In this document: one piece after another, positions 1 to 8,370 of the stretch
Position numbering within the stretch: position 1 is the first letter of the stretch
Layout of the letters: every line of letters begins with the position of its first letter
NCBI RefSeq assembly: GCF_014650715.1
Contig: NZ_BMVM01000018.1
Span: forward strand, 94,194-158,193
Direction of reading: 5' to 3'
DNA: 64,000 nucleotides
Origin: Streptomyces bluensis
GTDB lineage: Bacteria; Actinomycetota; Actinomycetes; Streptomycetales; Streptomycetaceae
Translations under genes and position numbers: made by a program
The notes under the pieces: model-generated
The model's input: only the letters and a program-made list of their open reading frames with translations
Database searches by the model: none
Told to the model about the DNA's origin: nothing

Positions 1-710
<710 letters not shown>

Positions 711-730
711 CGGTCCGCTGAGAACGGGAA

Positions 731-768
731 GGAGACGGGCGGTGCGCACCTGCGTACCGCCCGTCTCC
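731..768. terminator. Strong hairpin between convergent genes
   Basis: A perfect 13-bp inverted repeat (731-743 and 756-768) encloses a 12-nt loop that can itself pair further. It sits between the ABC ATPase and the convergent methyltransferase and probably stops transcription from both sides. Confidence 0.75.
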
Positions 769-812
769 GTTTGCCGGGCTTGGCTTACCTGGCTTCCCTC
801 TTACCTGGCTTG

Positions 813-839
813 CCCGGCTCACCCGGCTCACCCGGTTTA
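813..839. repeat. Three 9-bp tandem repeats (CCCGGCTCA type)
   Basis: There are two exact copies and one variant copy of a 9-mer. The last copy runs into the stop codon of the methyltransferase gene. More degenerate TTACCTGGCTT units lie just to the left. Confidence 0.8.
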
Positions 840-1595
840 CTTGAGCGCCAGCACCAAGGCGTCCGACGGTGAACGCCACACGGGCCGAACCTCCGCGAAG
901 CCGCTGTCCCGCAGCGTCCGCGTGTGCCACTCGACGGACGGGGTGTCGCCGTCGGCGTGCTCGCCGTAGAGCTCGAAGCGGCGGGCGGTGGGCTCGGCGA
1001 GGACGGGGTCCTGGGCGGCCAGCTGCCACCATTCGGCCCAGTCGACCGCGCCGTTCGCCTTGGCCTGATCCATGTGGGCGTGCCGGTGGGCGCGCTCGGC
1101 CGCGTTGATCCTGGGCGTGCGCTCGTCGATCATGTGATCCGCGTTCATGAAGACACCGCCGTCGCGGACGAGCTCCGCGACCTGACCGTAGAGGGCCGCG
1201 AGGGGTTCGGTGAACAGCCAGTGCAGGGCGGTGGCCGTCAGCACGGCGTCGAACGTGTCGTACGGCAGCCGCCTCACCCATGCGGGGTCCTTCAGGTCGG
1301 CCGTCACGAGCGTGACCCGGTCGTCGCCGCCGAACGTGCCCTCGGCGATGGCGAGGAGGGCCGGGTCGAGGTCGACGCCGACGCTGGTGGCCTCCGGGAA
1401 CCGGGCGAGCAGCCTGGCCGTGATAGATCCCGTGCCACAGGCGAGATCCAGTACACGGGGCGCGGTGCCGACGAGAGCCTCGACCATGTCCAGCATCACG
1501 CGGAACCGCTCCTCGCGGTCCGGCATGTACCACTCCTGCTGTCGGTCCCAGCTCTCCTGCCAGGCGTGCCAGTCGGTTCCGGTGGTGGTGGTCAT
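837..1595 (-). CDS. Class I SAM-dependent methyltransferase
   Basis: This is a 252-residue cytoplasmic methyltransferase of the small-molecule class. Motif I reads VLDLACGTGSI, and the acidic end of strand 2 is GVDLDPA. Later motifs (FDAVLTATALHWLF and VRDGGVFMNADH) match the ubiquinone/tocopherol-methyltransferase-like fold. I chose the ATG at 1595 because AAGGGG lies 5 nt upstream; a GTG at 1613 is also in frame. It is divergent from the CGNR gene across about 110 bp. No neighbour points to a substrate, so only the reaction class is assigned. Confidence 0.85.
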   Translation of the reverse strand: MTTTTGTDWHAWQESWDRQQEWYMPDREERFRVMLDMVEALVGTAPRVLDLACGTGSITARLLARFPEATSVGVDLDPALLAIAEGTFGGDDRVTLVTADLKDPAWVRRLPYDTFDAVLTATALHWLFTEPLAALYGQVAELVRDGGVFMNADHMIDERTPRINAAERAHRHAHMDQAKANGAVDWAEWWQLAAQDPVLAEPTARRFELYGEHADGDTPSVEWHTRTLRDSGFAEVRPVWRSPSDALVLALK

Positions 1596-1707
1596 GGGAG
1601 CCCCTTTCAGCACCGCGTCTCCGCCGCGCCCCGTAATACCCTGAAAGCACAGTCAGCCATTACTTCTCCGCCCGCACGACAATAGAGCGCCCCCGTAAGG
1701 ACTACAA

Positions 1708-2337
1708 GTGGAACTGGCCTATTACTCGGATTACGCGGTCCGTCTCGTCAACACGGAGGAGCCGGTCCGGGGCACGGACACGCTCACCTCGGTGGAGGCC
1801 GTCCGTGACCTCTTCGAGGTCAACCAGTCGGCGGCCCGTCGCGCCACCGACGCCGACGTGACCCGCTTCCGCTCGGTCCGCTCCCGGCTGCGCGCCGTCT
1901 TCGAGGCGGCGGACGGCGGCGACGAGACACTCGCCGTGGACCTGCTGAACTCACTCCTCCTGGAATTCCCCGTGAGCCCGCAGATCTCCGGCCATGACTT
2001 CCGGGACGACGACGGGCGCCCCCTGTGGCACATGCACCTGGCGGACCACCCCTCGAACGCGACCGCGGGCTACGCCGCCATCGCCGCGATGGGCCTGGCC
2101 TTCCACCTCACCGAGTACGGCGTGGACCGCCTGGGCCTGTGCGAGGCGGCACCGTGCCGCAACGCCTACCTCGACACGTCCACCAACCGCTCCCGGCGCT
2201 ACTGCTCGGACCGCTGCGCGACCCGCGCCAACGTGGCCGCCTACCGGGCCCGCAAACGCCTGGAGGCGGACCGGTCGGCGAGCACCGGCCGGGCGGCGAC
2301 CAGCAGCCAGCGGACGAGCGCGAACAGCGAGCGCTGA
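1708..2337 (+). CDS. CGNR zinc-finger (ABATE domain) regulator
   Basis: This 209-residue protein has an N-terminal ABATE stress-response domain (about residues 1-140) and a C-terminal CGNR zinc finger. The finger appears as GLCEAAPCRNAYLD followed by RRYCSDRCATRANVAAYR, with four cysteines that can bind zinc, and a basic helix. Such proteins are presumed transcription factors, but targets are rarely known. The start is GTG, just downstream of AAGGAC. Its last 97 bp overlap the 3' end of sodX on the other strand. Confidence 0.85.
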   Translation: MELAYYSDYAVRLVNTEEPVRGTDTLTSVEAVRDLFEVNQSAARRATDADVTRFRSVRSRLRAVFEAADGGDETLAVDLLNSLLLEFPVSPQISGHDFRDDDGRPLWHMHLADHPSNATAGYAAIAAMGLAFHLTEYGVDRLGLCEAAPCRNAYLDTSTNRSRRYCSDRCATRANVAAYRARKRLEADRSASTGRAATSSQRTSANSER

Positions 2338-2675
2338 CCTTCGGGCCGGGGCCGGTACCGGAACCGCACCTTGCCGAGCACGAGCTCGTCGGGCACAGCC
2401 CCGTAGTCCGTGCTGTCCCCGCCGGCGTACGGGTTGTCGCCGAGCACCCACCAGCCGCCCTCACGCCGCTCGGCGGCCCGCTTCACCACGAGCAGGTCCT
2501 GCTGGAAGGGATGCCGCAGAACGACCACGTCGCCGGCCCTCAGCCGCGCCCCGTAGTGCACGACCAGCCGGTCCCCGTGCCGGAGCGTGGGCACCATCGA
2601 CGGTCCCGTCACCTCGGCTCCCCCGAACGGCAGCACGGCCCTGTCCCGTTCGGACTCCTGCGACAGCTCCGGCAT
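2241..2675 (-). CDS. sodX: Nickel-type superoxide dismutase maturation protease
   Basis: This is a small (144 aa) S26-family signal-peptidase-like protease next to sodN. In this family it removes the N-terminal leader of Ni-SOD so that His1 can bind nickel. The catalytic serine sits in VTGPSMVPTLRHGDRL and the lysine region is DLLVVKRAAER. GDNPYAGGDSTDYG matches the S26 box D/E region. The ATG at 2675 has GGGGAGGT 8 nt upstream, which decides the start. sodX and sodN are divergent. Its 3' end overlaps the convergent CGNR gene by 97 bp, which is unusually long for two coding regions. Confidence 0.92.
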   Translation of the reverse strand: MPELSQESERDRAVLPFGGAEVTGPSMVPTLRHGDRLVVHYGARLRAGDVVVLRHPFQQDLLVVKRAAERREGGWWVLGDNPYAGGDSTDYGAVPDELVLGKVRFRYRPRPEGQRSLFALVRWLLVAARPVLADRSASRRLRAR

Positions 2676-2826
2676 CACCGGCACCTCCCCGGTCTGATCC
2701 TCCACCACTCCCAGTCCCAGTCTCACCCCGGACTTTTGTCCTAAGCCCACGGGGGCACTCGCGAAAACGCGCCTCCCACGGAGTAATGTCCCACCTGAGA
2801 AGACGATCACGAGGAAGGATTGCTCC

Positions 2827-3222
2827 ATGCTTTCCCGCCTGTTTGCCCCCAAGGTCAAGGTCAGCGCGCACTGCGACCTGCCCTGCGGCGTGTACGACCC
2901 GGCCCAGGCCCGCATCGAGGCGGAGTCGGTGAAGGCCGTGCAGGAGAAGATGGCCGCCAACGACGACCCGCACTTCCAGGCTCGCGCGACCGTCATCAAG
3001 GAGCAGCGCGCCGAGCTCGCCAAGCACCACGTCTCCGTTCTGTGGAGCGACTACTTCAAGCCGCCGCACTTCGAGAAGTACCCGGAGCTGCACCAGCTGG
3101 TCAACGACGCCCTCAAGGCCCTCTCGGCCGCCAAGGCGTCCACCGACCCGGCCACGGGCCAGAAGGCGCTCGACTACATCGCCCAGATCGACAAGATCTT
3201 CTGGGAGACCAAGAAGGCCTGA
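2827..3222 (+). CDS. sodN: Superoxide dismutase [Ni]
   Basis: A cytoplasmic nickel-dependent superoxide dismutase of 131 residues. The nickel hook HCDLPCGVY follows a 14-residue leader, so after cleavage His1, Cys2 and Cys6 of the mature protein bind nickel. Length and sequence are typical of Streptomyces SodN. AGGAAGGA precedes the ATG. The divergent sodX gene supplies the maturation protease. In Streptomyces, nickel sufficiency favours SodN over the iron enzyme SodF, partly through an RNA made from the sodN 3' UTR, which also appears to be present here. Confidence 0.98.
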   Translation: MLSRLFAPKVKVSAHCDLPCGVYDPAQARIEAESVKAVQEKMAANDDPHFQARATVIKEQRAELAKHHVSVLWSDYFKPPHFEKYPELHQLVNDALKALSAAKASTDPATGQKALDYIAQIDKIFWETKKA

Positions 3223-3239
3223 TCTTGAATCATGCCCTC

Positions 3240-3330
3240 TGACCTGCGATTACGTTCGTTGCAGCGTCTCCTTGTCCGCACCCGGGCCGCAGGCCGCCGA
3301 GCACGGCGTCCATGACGGCCCGGGTGCGGT
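3240..3330 (+). ncRNA. Candidate s-SodF-like sRNA in sodN 3' UTR
   Basis: In S. coelicolor an approximately 90-nt RNA, s-SodF, is processed from the sodN 3' UTR and represses sodF by covering its ribosome-binding site. Here the roughly 90 nt after sodN contain an anti-Shine-Dalgarno run, GTCTCCTTGT (near 3266-3275), and end in a strong hairpin. Position, length and the anti-SD sequence all fit. The sodF target is not in the window, so pairing was not tested. Confidence 0.55.
3276..3329 (+). terminator. sodN terminator hairpin
   Basis: A perfect 14-bp inverted repeat (3276-3289 and 3316-3329) with a 26-nt loop that holds an inner GCCG/CGGC stem. It is followed by TCTTCT. It should form the 3' end of the sodN mRNA and of any sRNA made from it. 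Confidence 0.8.
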
Positions 3331-3495
3331 CTTCTGTGCGATGTGCTGAACAATGCGCGTTCGCCATGCGTACTGATAGCGAGGCGGCCTGTTCGCGGGC
3401 CTCGCCTACGTGCCGCTGGTGGGACGATGTGGCCGCGTCGCGCACCGTGGGCTCCCCTGCATCCGGTACGGCGCGGCCCCGGAGAGACGGGTCGC

Positions 3496-4359
3496 ATGAG
3501 CGTACAGGTACTCCTCATCGAGGACGACGAGACCATCGCCGAGCCGCTGGCCGAGGGGGTGGGACGGTTCGGTGTCTCGGTGGACTGGGTTGCCACGGGA
3601 GCAGACGGCCTGAAAGGCCCGTACGGGGACGCCGTCCTGCTTGATCTCGGGCTGCCGGACATGGACGGTCTCGACGTGTGCCGCGGCATCCGCCGCGTTT
3701 CGGACGTCCCGATCATCATTCTCAGTGCGCGTGGCGAGGAAACCGATCGCATTCTGGGCCTGGACGTGGGGGCCGACGACTACTTGGCGAAGCCGTTCAG
3801 CGTGCGGGAGCTCGTGGCGCGTATCCGTGCCGTCTCCCGTCGGTTGCAGCGTGTGCAGAACGCCGATCTCCCGGCACTCCCGGCACTCCCGGCAGGAGGC
3901 GACGGGCCCGTTCCGACGGTCGGCTTCGGGGGGTTCGGGGCGCCCGCACAGGTCTTCTCGTTCGCGGTGCGGGCGAAGCACGATGACGCGGGTGCTGCGC
4001 CCGTCCCGTCCGGCGATGCTCCGCCCGGTTCGCTGGTGGTGGATCCCAGGACCCGCCAGGTGTGGGTGGACGGGAACGCCGTCGCGCTGACGCCCAAGGA
4101 GTTCGACCTGCTGGCGCTGCTGCATGAGGACCCGGGCGCGGTCTACGCACGCCGGGAGATCCTCGACCGGGTCTGGGACGCGCACTACCGGGGTCCGACC
4201 AAGACACTGGACGCGCACGTGGCCGCTCTGCGCCGCAAGCTCGGCCACCCGGAGTGGATCCAGACGCTGCGGGGTGTGGGGTTCAGGCTGGCGCTCGACG
4301 GCACGGCAGGGGAATCGGGCACCGGCCGCGGCGACACCGCGGAGGACGGTGTCCGATGA
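3496..4359 (+). CDS. OmpR/PhoB-family response regulator with long linker
   Basis: A 287-residue DNA-binding response regulator. The receiver domain (about 1-115) has the acidic pair E9-D10-D11, phosphoacceptor D50 in LLDLGLPDMDG and the conserved lysine in DDYLAKPFS. The C-terminal winged helix (about 186-275) includes LTPKEFDLLALL and TLDAHVAALRRKLG. The two domains are separated by about 70 low-complexity residues with LPALPALPA repeats, much longer than the usual 10-20. The ATG at 3496 follows GGAGAG. Its stop codon overlaps the kinase start (ATGA), so the two form one operon and probably one phosphorelay. Confidence 0.92.
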   Translation: MSVQVLLIEDDETIAEPLAEGVGRFGVSVDWVATGADGLKGPYGDAVLLDLGLPDMDGLDVCRGIRRVSDVPIIILSARGEETDRILGLDVGADDYLAKPFSVRELVARIRAVSRRLQRVQNADLPALPALPAGGDGPVPTVGFGGFGAPAQVFSFAVRAKHDDAGAAPVPSGDAPPGSLVVDPRTRQVWVDGNAVALTPKEFDLLALLHEDPGAVYARREILDRVWDAHYRGPTKTLDAHVAALRRKLGHPEWIQTLRGVGFRLALDGTAGESGTGRGDTAEDGVR

Positions 4360-5825
4360 CCCGCCGGCTGCTGCTGGGCAATCTGAGCATCGCCGTGCTG
4401 GTACTGCTCTGTCTGGAGATCCCGTTGGCCTTCGTCTACTCCCGGGCCGAGAAGGAACGCACCGTCACCGCCACGCACGACGAGGCCGATTCGGTATCCG
4501 CGTTCGCCGAGTTGTCCCTGGCGGCCGGCCGGGAGGAGCGGGAACTGGCGCATCGGCTCGTCGAGTGCGCGCGGCGCATCGGTGGACAGGTGGTCGTGGT
4601 CGGGCGGTCCGGGGCGGTGATCGCTTCCTCCCACCGGATGTCCGCGGGGCAGACCGGTCGACTGCCCGCCCTTCCCGAGGTCGCCGCCGCGCTGAGCGGG
4701 CTCGGTCCCTTCCACGCGCGTACCTCCACGATCGACGGCACGCCCCACCTGTCCGTCGCGGTCCCGGTGGGCCACGACACCCCTCCGGCCGCCGCCGTGC
4801 ACATCACCGTGCCCACCGATGCCGTCCACAGCCGGGTGAACCAGGTGTGGTTGCTGCTGGCCCTGGCCGGGCTCGCGGTACTCGCCGCCGTCACCGGAGT
4901 GGCGTTCGCCTTCGCCCGGTGGGCCGCACGGCCGATCCGGGAACTGGAGCATGCCACCGCCGGTCTGGCCGACGGCCGGCTCGACAGCCCGGTCCCCGTG
5001 ACCACCGGGCCGCCCGAGGTGCGCAGCCTGGCGGAAACGTTCAACCGCACCGCGGCCCGGCTGGAACAACTCCTGGCCTCGCAACGGGCCTTCGCCGGTG
5101 AGGCCTCGCACCAGCTCAAGACGCCGCTCGCCGCCCTGCGGCTGCGCCTGGACAATCTGGAACCGGCGGTCGCCGTGCAGGCCCGGGGCAGTCTGAACGC
5201 CGCGCTGACCGAGACGGACCGGCTGGCCAACCTGGTGGAGGGACTGCTGGCGATGGCCCGCCTGGAGGACAACGCCGCCGTCGGCGAGGCGATCGACGCG
5301 GCGGCCGTCTGCGCCGAACGGCACCGCACCTGGGCCGCGCTCTTCAAGGAGCACGACGTGGACCTCGTGTTCCAGGACGGGGGAGTCGATACGGTGCTCG
5401 CACTGCCGGGAGCCGTCGAGCAGATCCTCGACAACCTGCTCGCCAACGCCCTGCGTGCCTCACCGCCCGGCAGCACGGTCCGCCTCGAACTGCGTCACCA
5501 CGCTCCGGGCCGACGCCGCTCCACCGCGGGCGACCGTGGTCTCCGGGCCGAACTGCACGTCATCGACGAGGGTCCGGGTATGCCCCCGGAGCAGCGCCGC
5601 CGCGCCTTCGACCGGTTCTGGCGCGCTCCCGGCGCCCCCAAGGGCGGGACCGGTCTGGGTCTGTCCCTGGTCCAGCGACTCGCGCAGCTCAGCGGTGGCG
5701 AAGCCGTCCTGCGAGAGGGGTCCCTGGGCGGCCTCGATGCCTTCGTGCGGCTGCCGTGTCCCGGCCCCGCCTCCGGCCGGCCGTCCGCCGGCCACCGTCC
5801 GCAACGGCCGGCTTCCCGGGTCTGA
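4356..5825 (+). CDS. Membrane sensor histidine kinase
   Basis: A 489-residue kinase, the partner of the overlapping upstream regulator. It has one membrane helix at the N-terminus, an extracytoplasmic sensor of about 130 residues, a second helix (VWLLLALAGLAVLAAV), a HAMP domain and a HisKA domain with H252 in EASHQLKTPLAAL. The HATPase part has an N-box (ILDNLLANALRASPPG), a G1 box (DEGPGM) and a GTGLGLSL box. The signal is unknown. The convergent PepSY protein downstream is a common companion of such systems and may be a target or an accessory sensor. Confidence 0.93.
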   Translation: MTRRLLLGNLSIAVLVLLCLEIPLAFVYSRAEKERTVTATHDEADSVSAFAELSLAAGREERELAHRLVECARRIGGQVVVVGRSGAVIASSHRMSAGQTGRLPALPEVAAALSGLGPFHARTSTIDGTPHLSVAVPVGHDTPPAAAVHITVPTDAVHSRVNQVWLLLALAGLAVLAAVTGVAFAFARWAARPIRELEHATAGLADGRLDSPVPVTTGPPEVRSLAETFNRTAARLEQLLASQRAFAGEASHQLKTPLAALRLRLDNLEPAVAVQARGSLNAALTETDRLANLVEGLLAMARLEDNAAVGEAIDAAAVCAERHRTWAALFKEHDVDLVFQDGGVDTVLALPGAVEQILDNLLANALRASPPGSTVRLELRHHAPGRRRSTAGDRGLRAELHVIDEGPGMPPEQRRRAFDRFWRAPGAPKGGTGLGLSLVQRLAQLSGGEAVLREGSLGGLDAFVRLPCPGPASGRPSAGHRPQRPASRV

Positions 5826-5916
5826 CGGGCTCCGTACACCCCGCCCTGCCGTGGGGGCGATGGCCGGGCCACCTCACCGGCGGGCCGACGGCTCGTTCCC
5901 TCGCCGGGAACACGCG

Positions 5917-5958
5917 GGCGCCCCGCCGCACCAGGGTGAGCTGGTACCGCGGGGCGCC
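5917..5958. terminator. Hairpin between convergent kinase and PepSY genes
   Basis: A 10-bp perfect inverted repeat, GGCGCCCCGC (5917-5926) and GCGGGGCGCC (5949-5958), with a 22-nt loop. It lies just before the 3' end of the PepSY gene and about 90 bp after the kinase stop. Confidence 0.55.
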
Positions 5959-5975
5959 TACACGGGGGGGCAAGC

Positions 5976-6425
5976 TCAGTCGTCGAGACCGTCGCCGCGG
6001 TCGTCGCCGCCTCCGGAGTCCTCGGCACCCTGGGAGTCCTCGAAGTCTCCTGAGTCCCCTGCGTCCTCGCCCACGATCTCTCCCGTGAAGGCGTCGACAA
6101 GGGCCTCTATCGAGCCGCCCCCCAGTTGCGCCTCGACCTCCCAGACCGCCCTGCCTCCCTCCTCGTCCAGTTCCACCTTGACCACGCGCGCACCCGGTTC
6201 GGCGGCGGTGACAGTCTCGGCGGCGTCGACGGCGTTGACGGGACGCGGCCCGAACCGTGCGTCCAGCTCCGGGTCGATCTCGATCTCGAAGCTCGGTGCG
6301 GCGGCGGTGCGGACCGCCTCCCGCGACGTCGAGTCGGACTCGCCGGCCGTGGCGAACGCGGCGCCCACCGTGCCGGAGAGCAGAAGCCCGCCGCCGATAA
6401 TGCTCAGGACCTTCATCTTGCCCAT
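5976..6425 (-). CDS. Secreted PepSY-domain protein
   Basis: A 149-residue exported protein. The N-terminus MGKMKVLSIIGGGLLLSG followed by TVGAAFATA is a signal peptide or membrane anchor. The middle contains a PepSY-like unit (VVKVELDEEGGRAVWEVEA, then ALVDAFTGEIV). The last 20-25 residues are almost all Asp, Gly, Glu and Ser. The start is clear: AGGAGG lies 6 nt before the ATG. PepSY proteins often bind or inhibit partners outside the membrane and are frequently controlled by a neighbouring two-component system. A TTAACCTTG-like box lies on this strand about 150 bp upstream, a possible regulator site. Confidence 0.82.
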   Translation of the reverse strand: MGKMKVLSIIGGGLLLSGTVGAAFATAGESDSTSREAVRTAAAPSFEIEIDPELDARFGPRPVNAVDAAETVTAAEPGARVVKVELDEEGGRAVWEVEAQLGGGSIEALVDAFTGEIVGEDAGDSGDFEDSQGAEDSGGGDDRGDGLDD

Positions 6426-6642
6426 GGTTGTCCTCCTGGGAATGCGACCTGTCCGGCCGCCGGACCGCGGGAGAGAGCCTCGGTGAACAGACCTCACCCG
6501 GGGGAGCCGGCACCACCAGTGCATGCAGGAGGACGCTAGCGACCGGCGCCCAGCGCAAGGTTAAGGAAAGGAAGGGCCCAGGTCAGGCGCCGCGCACGGG
6601 GGTGCTGCGGAGCGAGCCGAGCGAGCCCCACGGCACTCCGGG

Positions 6643-6834
6643 CTACTTCGGGGCCCCCTTCGACGGCGCGCTCGCGGTGCCCTCCTCGGCCTCCTCGACG
6701 CACGCCGTGCACTCGGGGTTCCGGCACGGTCCGGGGCCCCAGACGGGCACCCAGGCGCCGAGCGTCTTGTGCCGCCGTACCACGGTGGCCACGGGCTGTC
6801 CGCAGACGGGACAGACATGCTCATCCCTGTCCAT
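6643..6834 (-). CDS. Small zinc-ribbon protein
   Basis: A 63-residue protein with two cysteine pairs, CPVCG near the start and CRNPEC plus a further Cys in the middle, suggesting a zinc ribbon. The C-terminal 20 residues are acidic then Ala/Ser/Pro rich. The ATG at 6834 is preceded by GAGGG. Similar small proteins are common in Streptomyces but have no known function. Confidence 0.65.
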   Translation of the reverse strand: MDRDEHVCPVCGQPVATVVRRHKTLGAWVPVWGPGPCRNPECTACVEEAEEGTASAPSKGAPK

Positions 6835-7011
6835 GCCCTCAGGGTAGGGCGGGACGGCCGGCTTGGCAGCGCACGGGCGGGGCCCGCGCACCGTGGGGAT
6901 GCGCGGGACCCGCCCTGACCGGAGCCACCGACGCCGTAGGGGTCAGTTCAGCACGGACCCGCAGCTCCGGGGCCTTCACCTCCGTGTCTCCACTTTGCGT
7001 GACCGCGCCGC

Positions 7012-8370
7012 TCAGTTGCTGCGGCGCGTCACGAACTCCGCCAGCGCGAGGAGGCCACCGGCCGCCTCCGGGTCAGGGACCGCGCGGGACAACTCCTGCA
7101 TCGCCCGTGACATACGGTCGGCCGCCTGGCTCTGCGCCCAGTCACGGCCACCCGCCCGCTCCACCGCGAGGACCGTGCGCTCCAGCTCCCCCGCTTCGTA
7201 CGGCAGTCCGTACAGCTCGGCGAGCTCGGCCGCCGCCGGGGTGCCGGACGCGAGGGCGGCGACGACGGGCAGTGACTTCTTGCGGGCCATGAGATCCGCC
7301 CCGGCCGGCTTGCCGGTACGCCTCGGGTCACCCCAGATGCCGATCACGTCGTCGATGAGCTGGAAAGCGAGCCCGGCCTCACGCCCGAACGCGTCCAGCG
7401 CCTCCACGCGTTCCTCACTCGCACCCGCGTACAGCCCTCCCAGCGCACAGGCGCATCCGAGCAACGCGCCCGTCTTGGCCTCGGCCATGGCGAGCACCTC
7501 GTCGAGAGTGACCTCGTTCGGGCCGCGCTTCTCCATGGCCGTGTCCGCGTGCTGGCCCGCGCACAGCTCGATGACACAGTCCGCGAGCCGGACGGCGGCC
7601 GCCGCGGCCGCCGGGTGCGGGTCCTCGGCGAGCATCCGCTGGGCCAGCGCCTCAAGGGCGTCCCCGGCGAGGATCGCGCCTGCGTCGCCGAACACGGCCC
7701 ACGCGGTGGGCCGGTGCCTGCGGGTGGTGTCCCGGTCCATGACGTCGTCATGGAGCAGTGTGAAGTTGTGCACCAACTCCACGGCTGCCGCGGCCGATAC
7801 GGCGACGGACTGCGGCCCGCCGAGTGCCGACGCCGCGGCCAGCACGAGTGCGGGGCGTATGGCCTTGCCCGCGTTGCCCGTCGCCGGGGTGCCGTCCGCG
7901 TGCTCCCAACCGAAGTGGTAGCGCGCGATCCGGCGCATCGGGCCCGGCAGCGACTCGACGGCCCGGCGCAGCTCGGGGTCGACCGACGCCCGCGCCCGCT
8001 CCAGGATTCCAGCCGCCTCCTGCTCGTCGGGCGGGCTCGACGAGCCCTGCCGTCCGATCGTCCCCGCGATGCCCGCCGGACCGGCGGTTCTCACCTCACC
8101 GGCGGGGCGTGTCGGACCTGCGGGACTCGCCGAGCCTGCCGAACCGGCGCCCCCTGCGGAGCTCACCGGAGGCGCCGGAGCGTCCCCGAACGCCGGGACC
8201 ACCGGGACCGCCGATGTCATGGGACTCTCGGCCCGCACGGAACCCGTGTCCCAGGCGGAATCCGCCGGGCCTACCGGGCCCACGGGCCTGCCTGGATCAT
8301 CCGCCGAGCCTGTCGGGGCTACGGAACTCGCGATGGGGCTCAGCACGGCGTGCGGGGCGCGGTCGGTCAC
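7012..8370 (-). CDS. Polyprenyl (isoprenyl diphosphate) synthase with disordered N-terminus, probable encapsulin cargo
   Basis: A 452-residue trans-prenyltransferase that condenses isopentenyl diphosphate with allylic diphosphates. The first aspartate-rich motif is HDDVMD (207-212) in LLHDDVMDRDTTRRHRPT; the second region is FQLIDDVIGIWGD. The catalytic fold begins near residue 118. Residues 1-117 are Pro/Ala/Gly/Ser-rich with short repeats (GPVGPADSA, AGSAGSASPAGP) and look disordered. The GTG start overlaps the encapsulin stop (GTGA), so the two are translationally coupled. Disordered N-terminal extensions are the known loading signals of family 2 encapsulin cargo. Product chain length cannot be read with confidence. 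Confidence 0.9.
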   Translation of the reverse strand: MTDRAPHAVLSPIASSVAPTGSADDPGRPVGPVGPADSAWDTGSVRAESPMTSAVPVVPAFGDAPAPPVSSAGGAGSAGSASPAGPTRPAGEVRTAGPAGIAGTIGRQGSSSPPDEQEAAGILERARASVDPELRRAVESLPGPMRRIARYHFGWEHADGTPATGNAGKAIRPALVLAAASALGGPQSVAVSAAAAVELVHNFTLLHDDVMDRDTTRRHRPTAWAVFGDAGAILAGDALEALAQRMLAEDPHPAAAAAAVRLADCVIELCAGQHADTAMEKRGPNEVTLDEVLAMAEAKTGALLGCACALGGLYAGASEERVEALDAFGREAGLAFQLIDDVIGIWGDPRRTGKPAGADLMARKKSLPVVAALASGTPAAAELAELYGLPYEAGELERTVLAVERAGGRDWAQSQAADRMSRAMQELSRAVPDPEAAGGLLALAEFVTRRSN

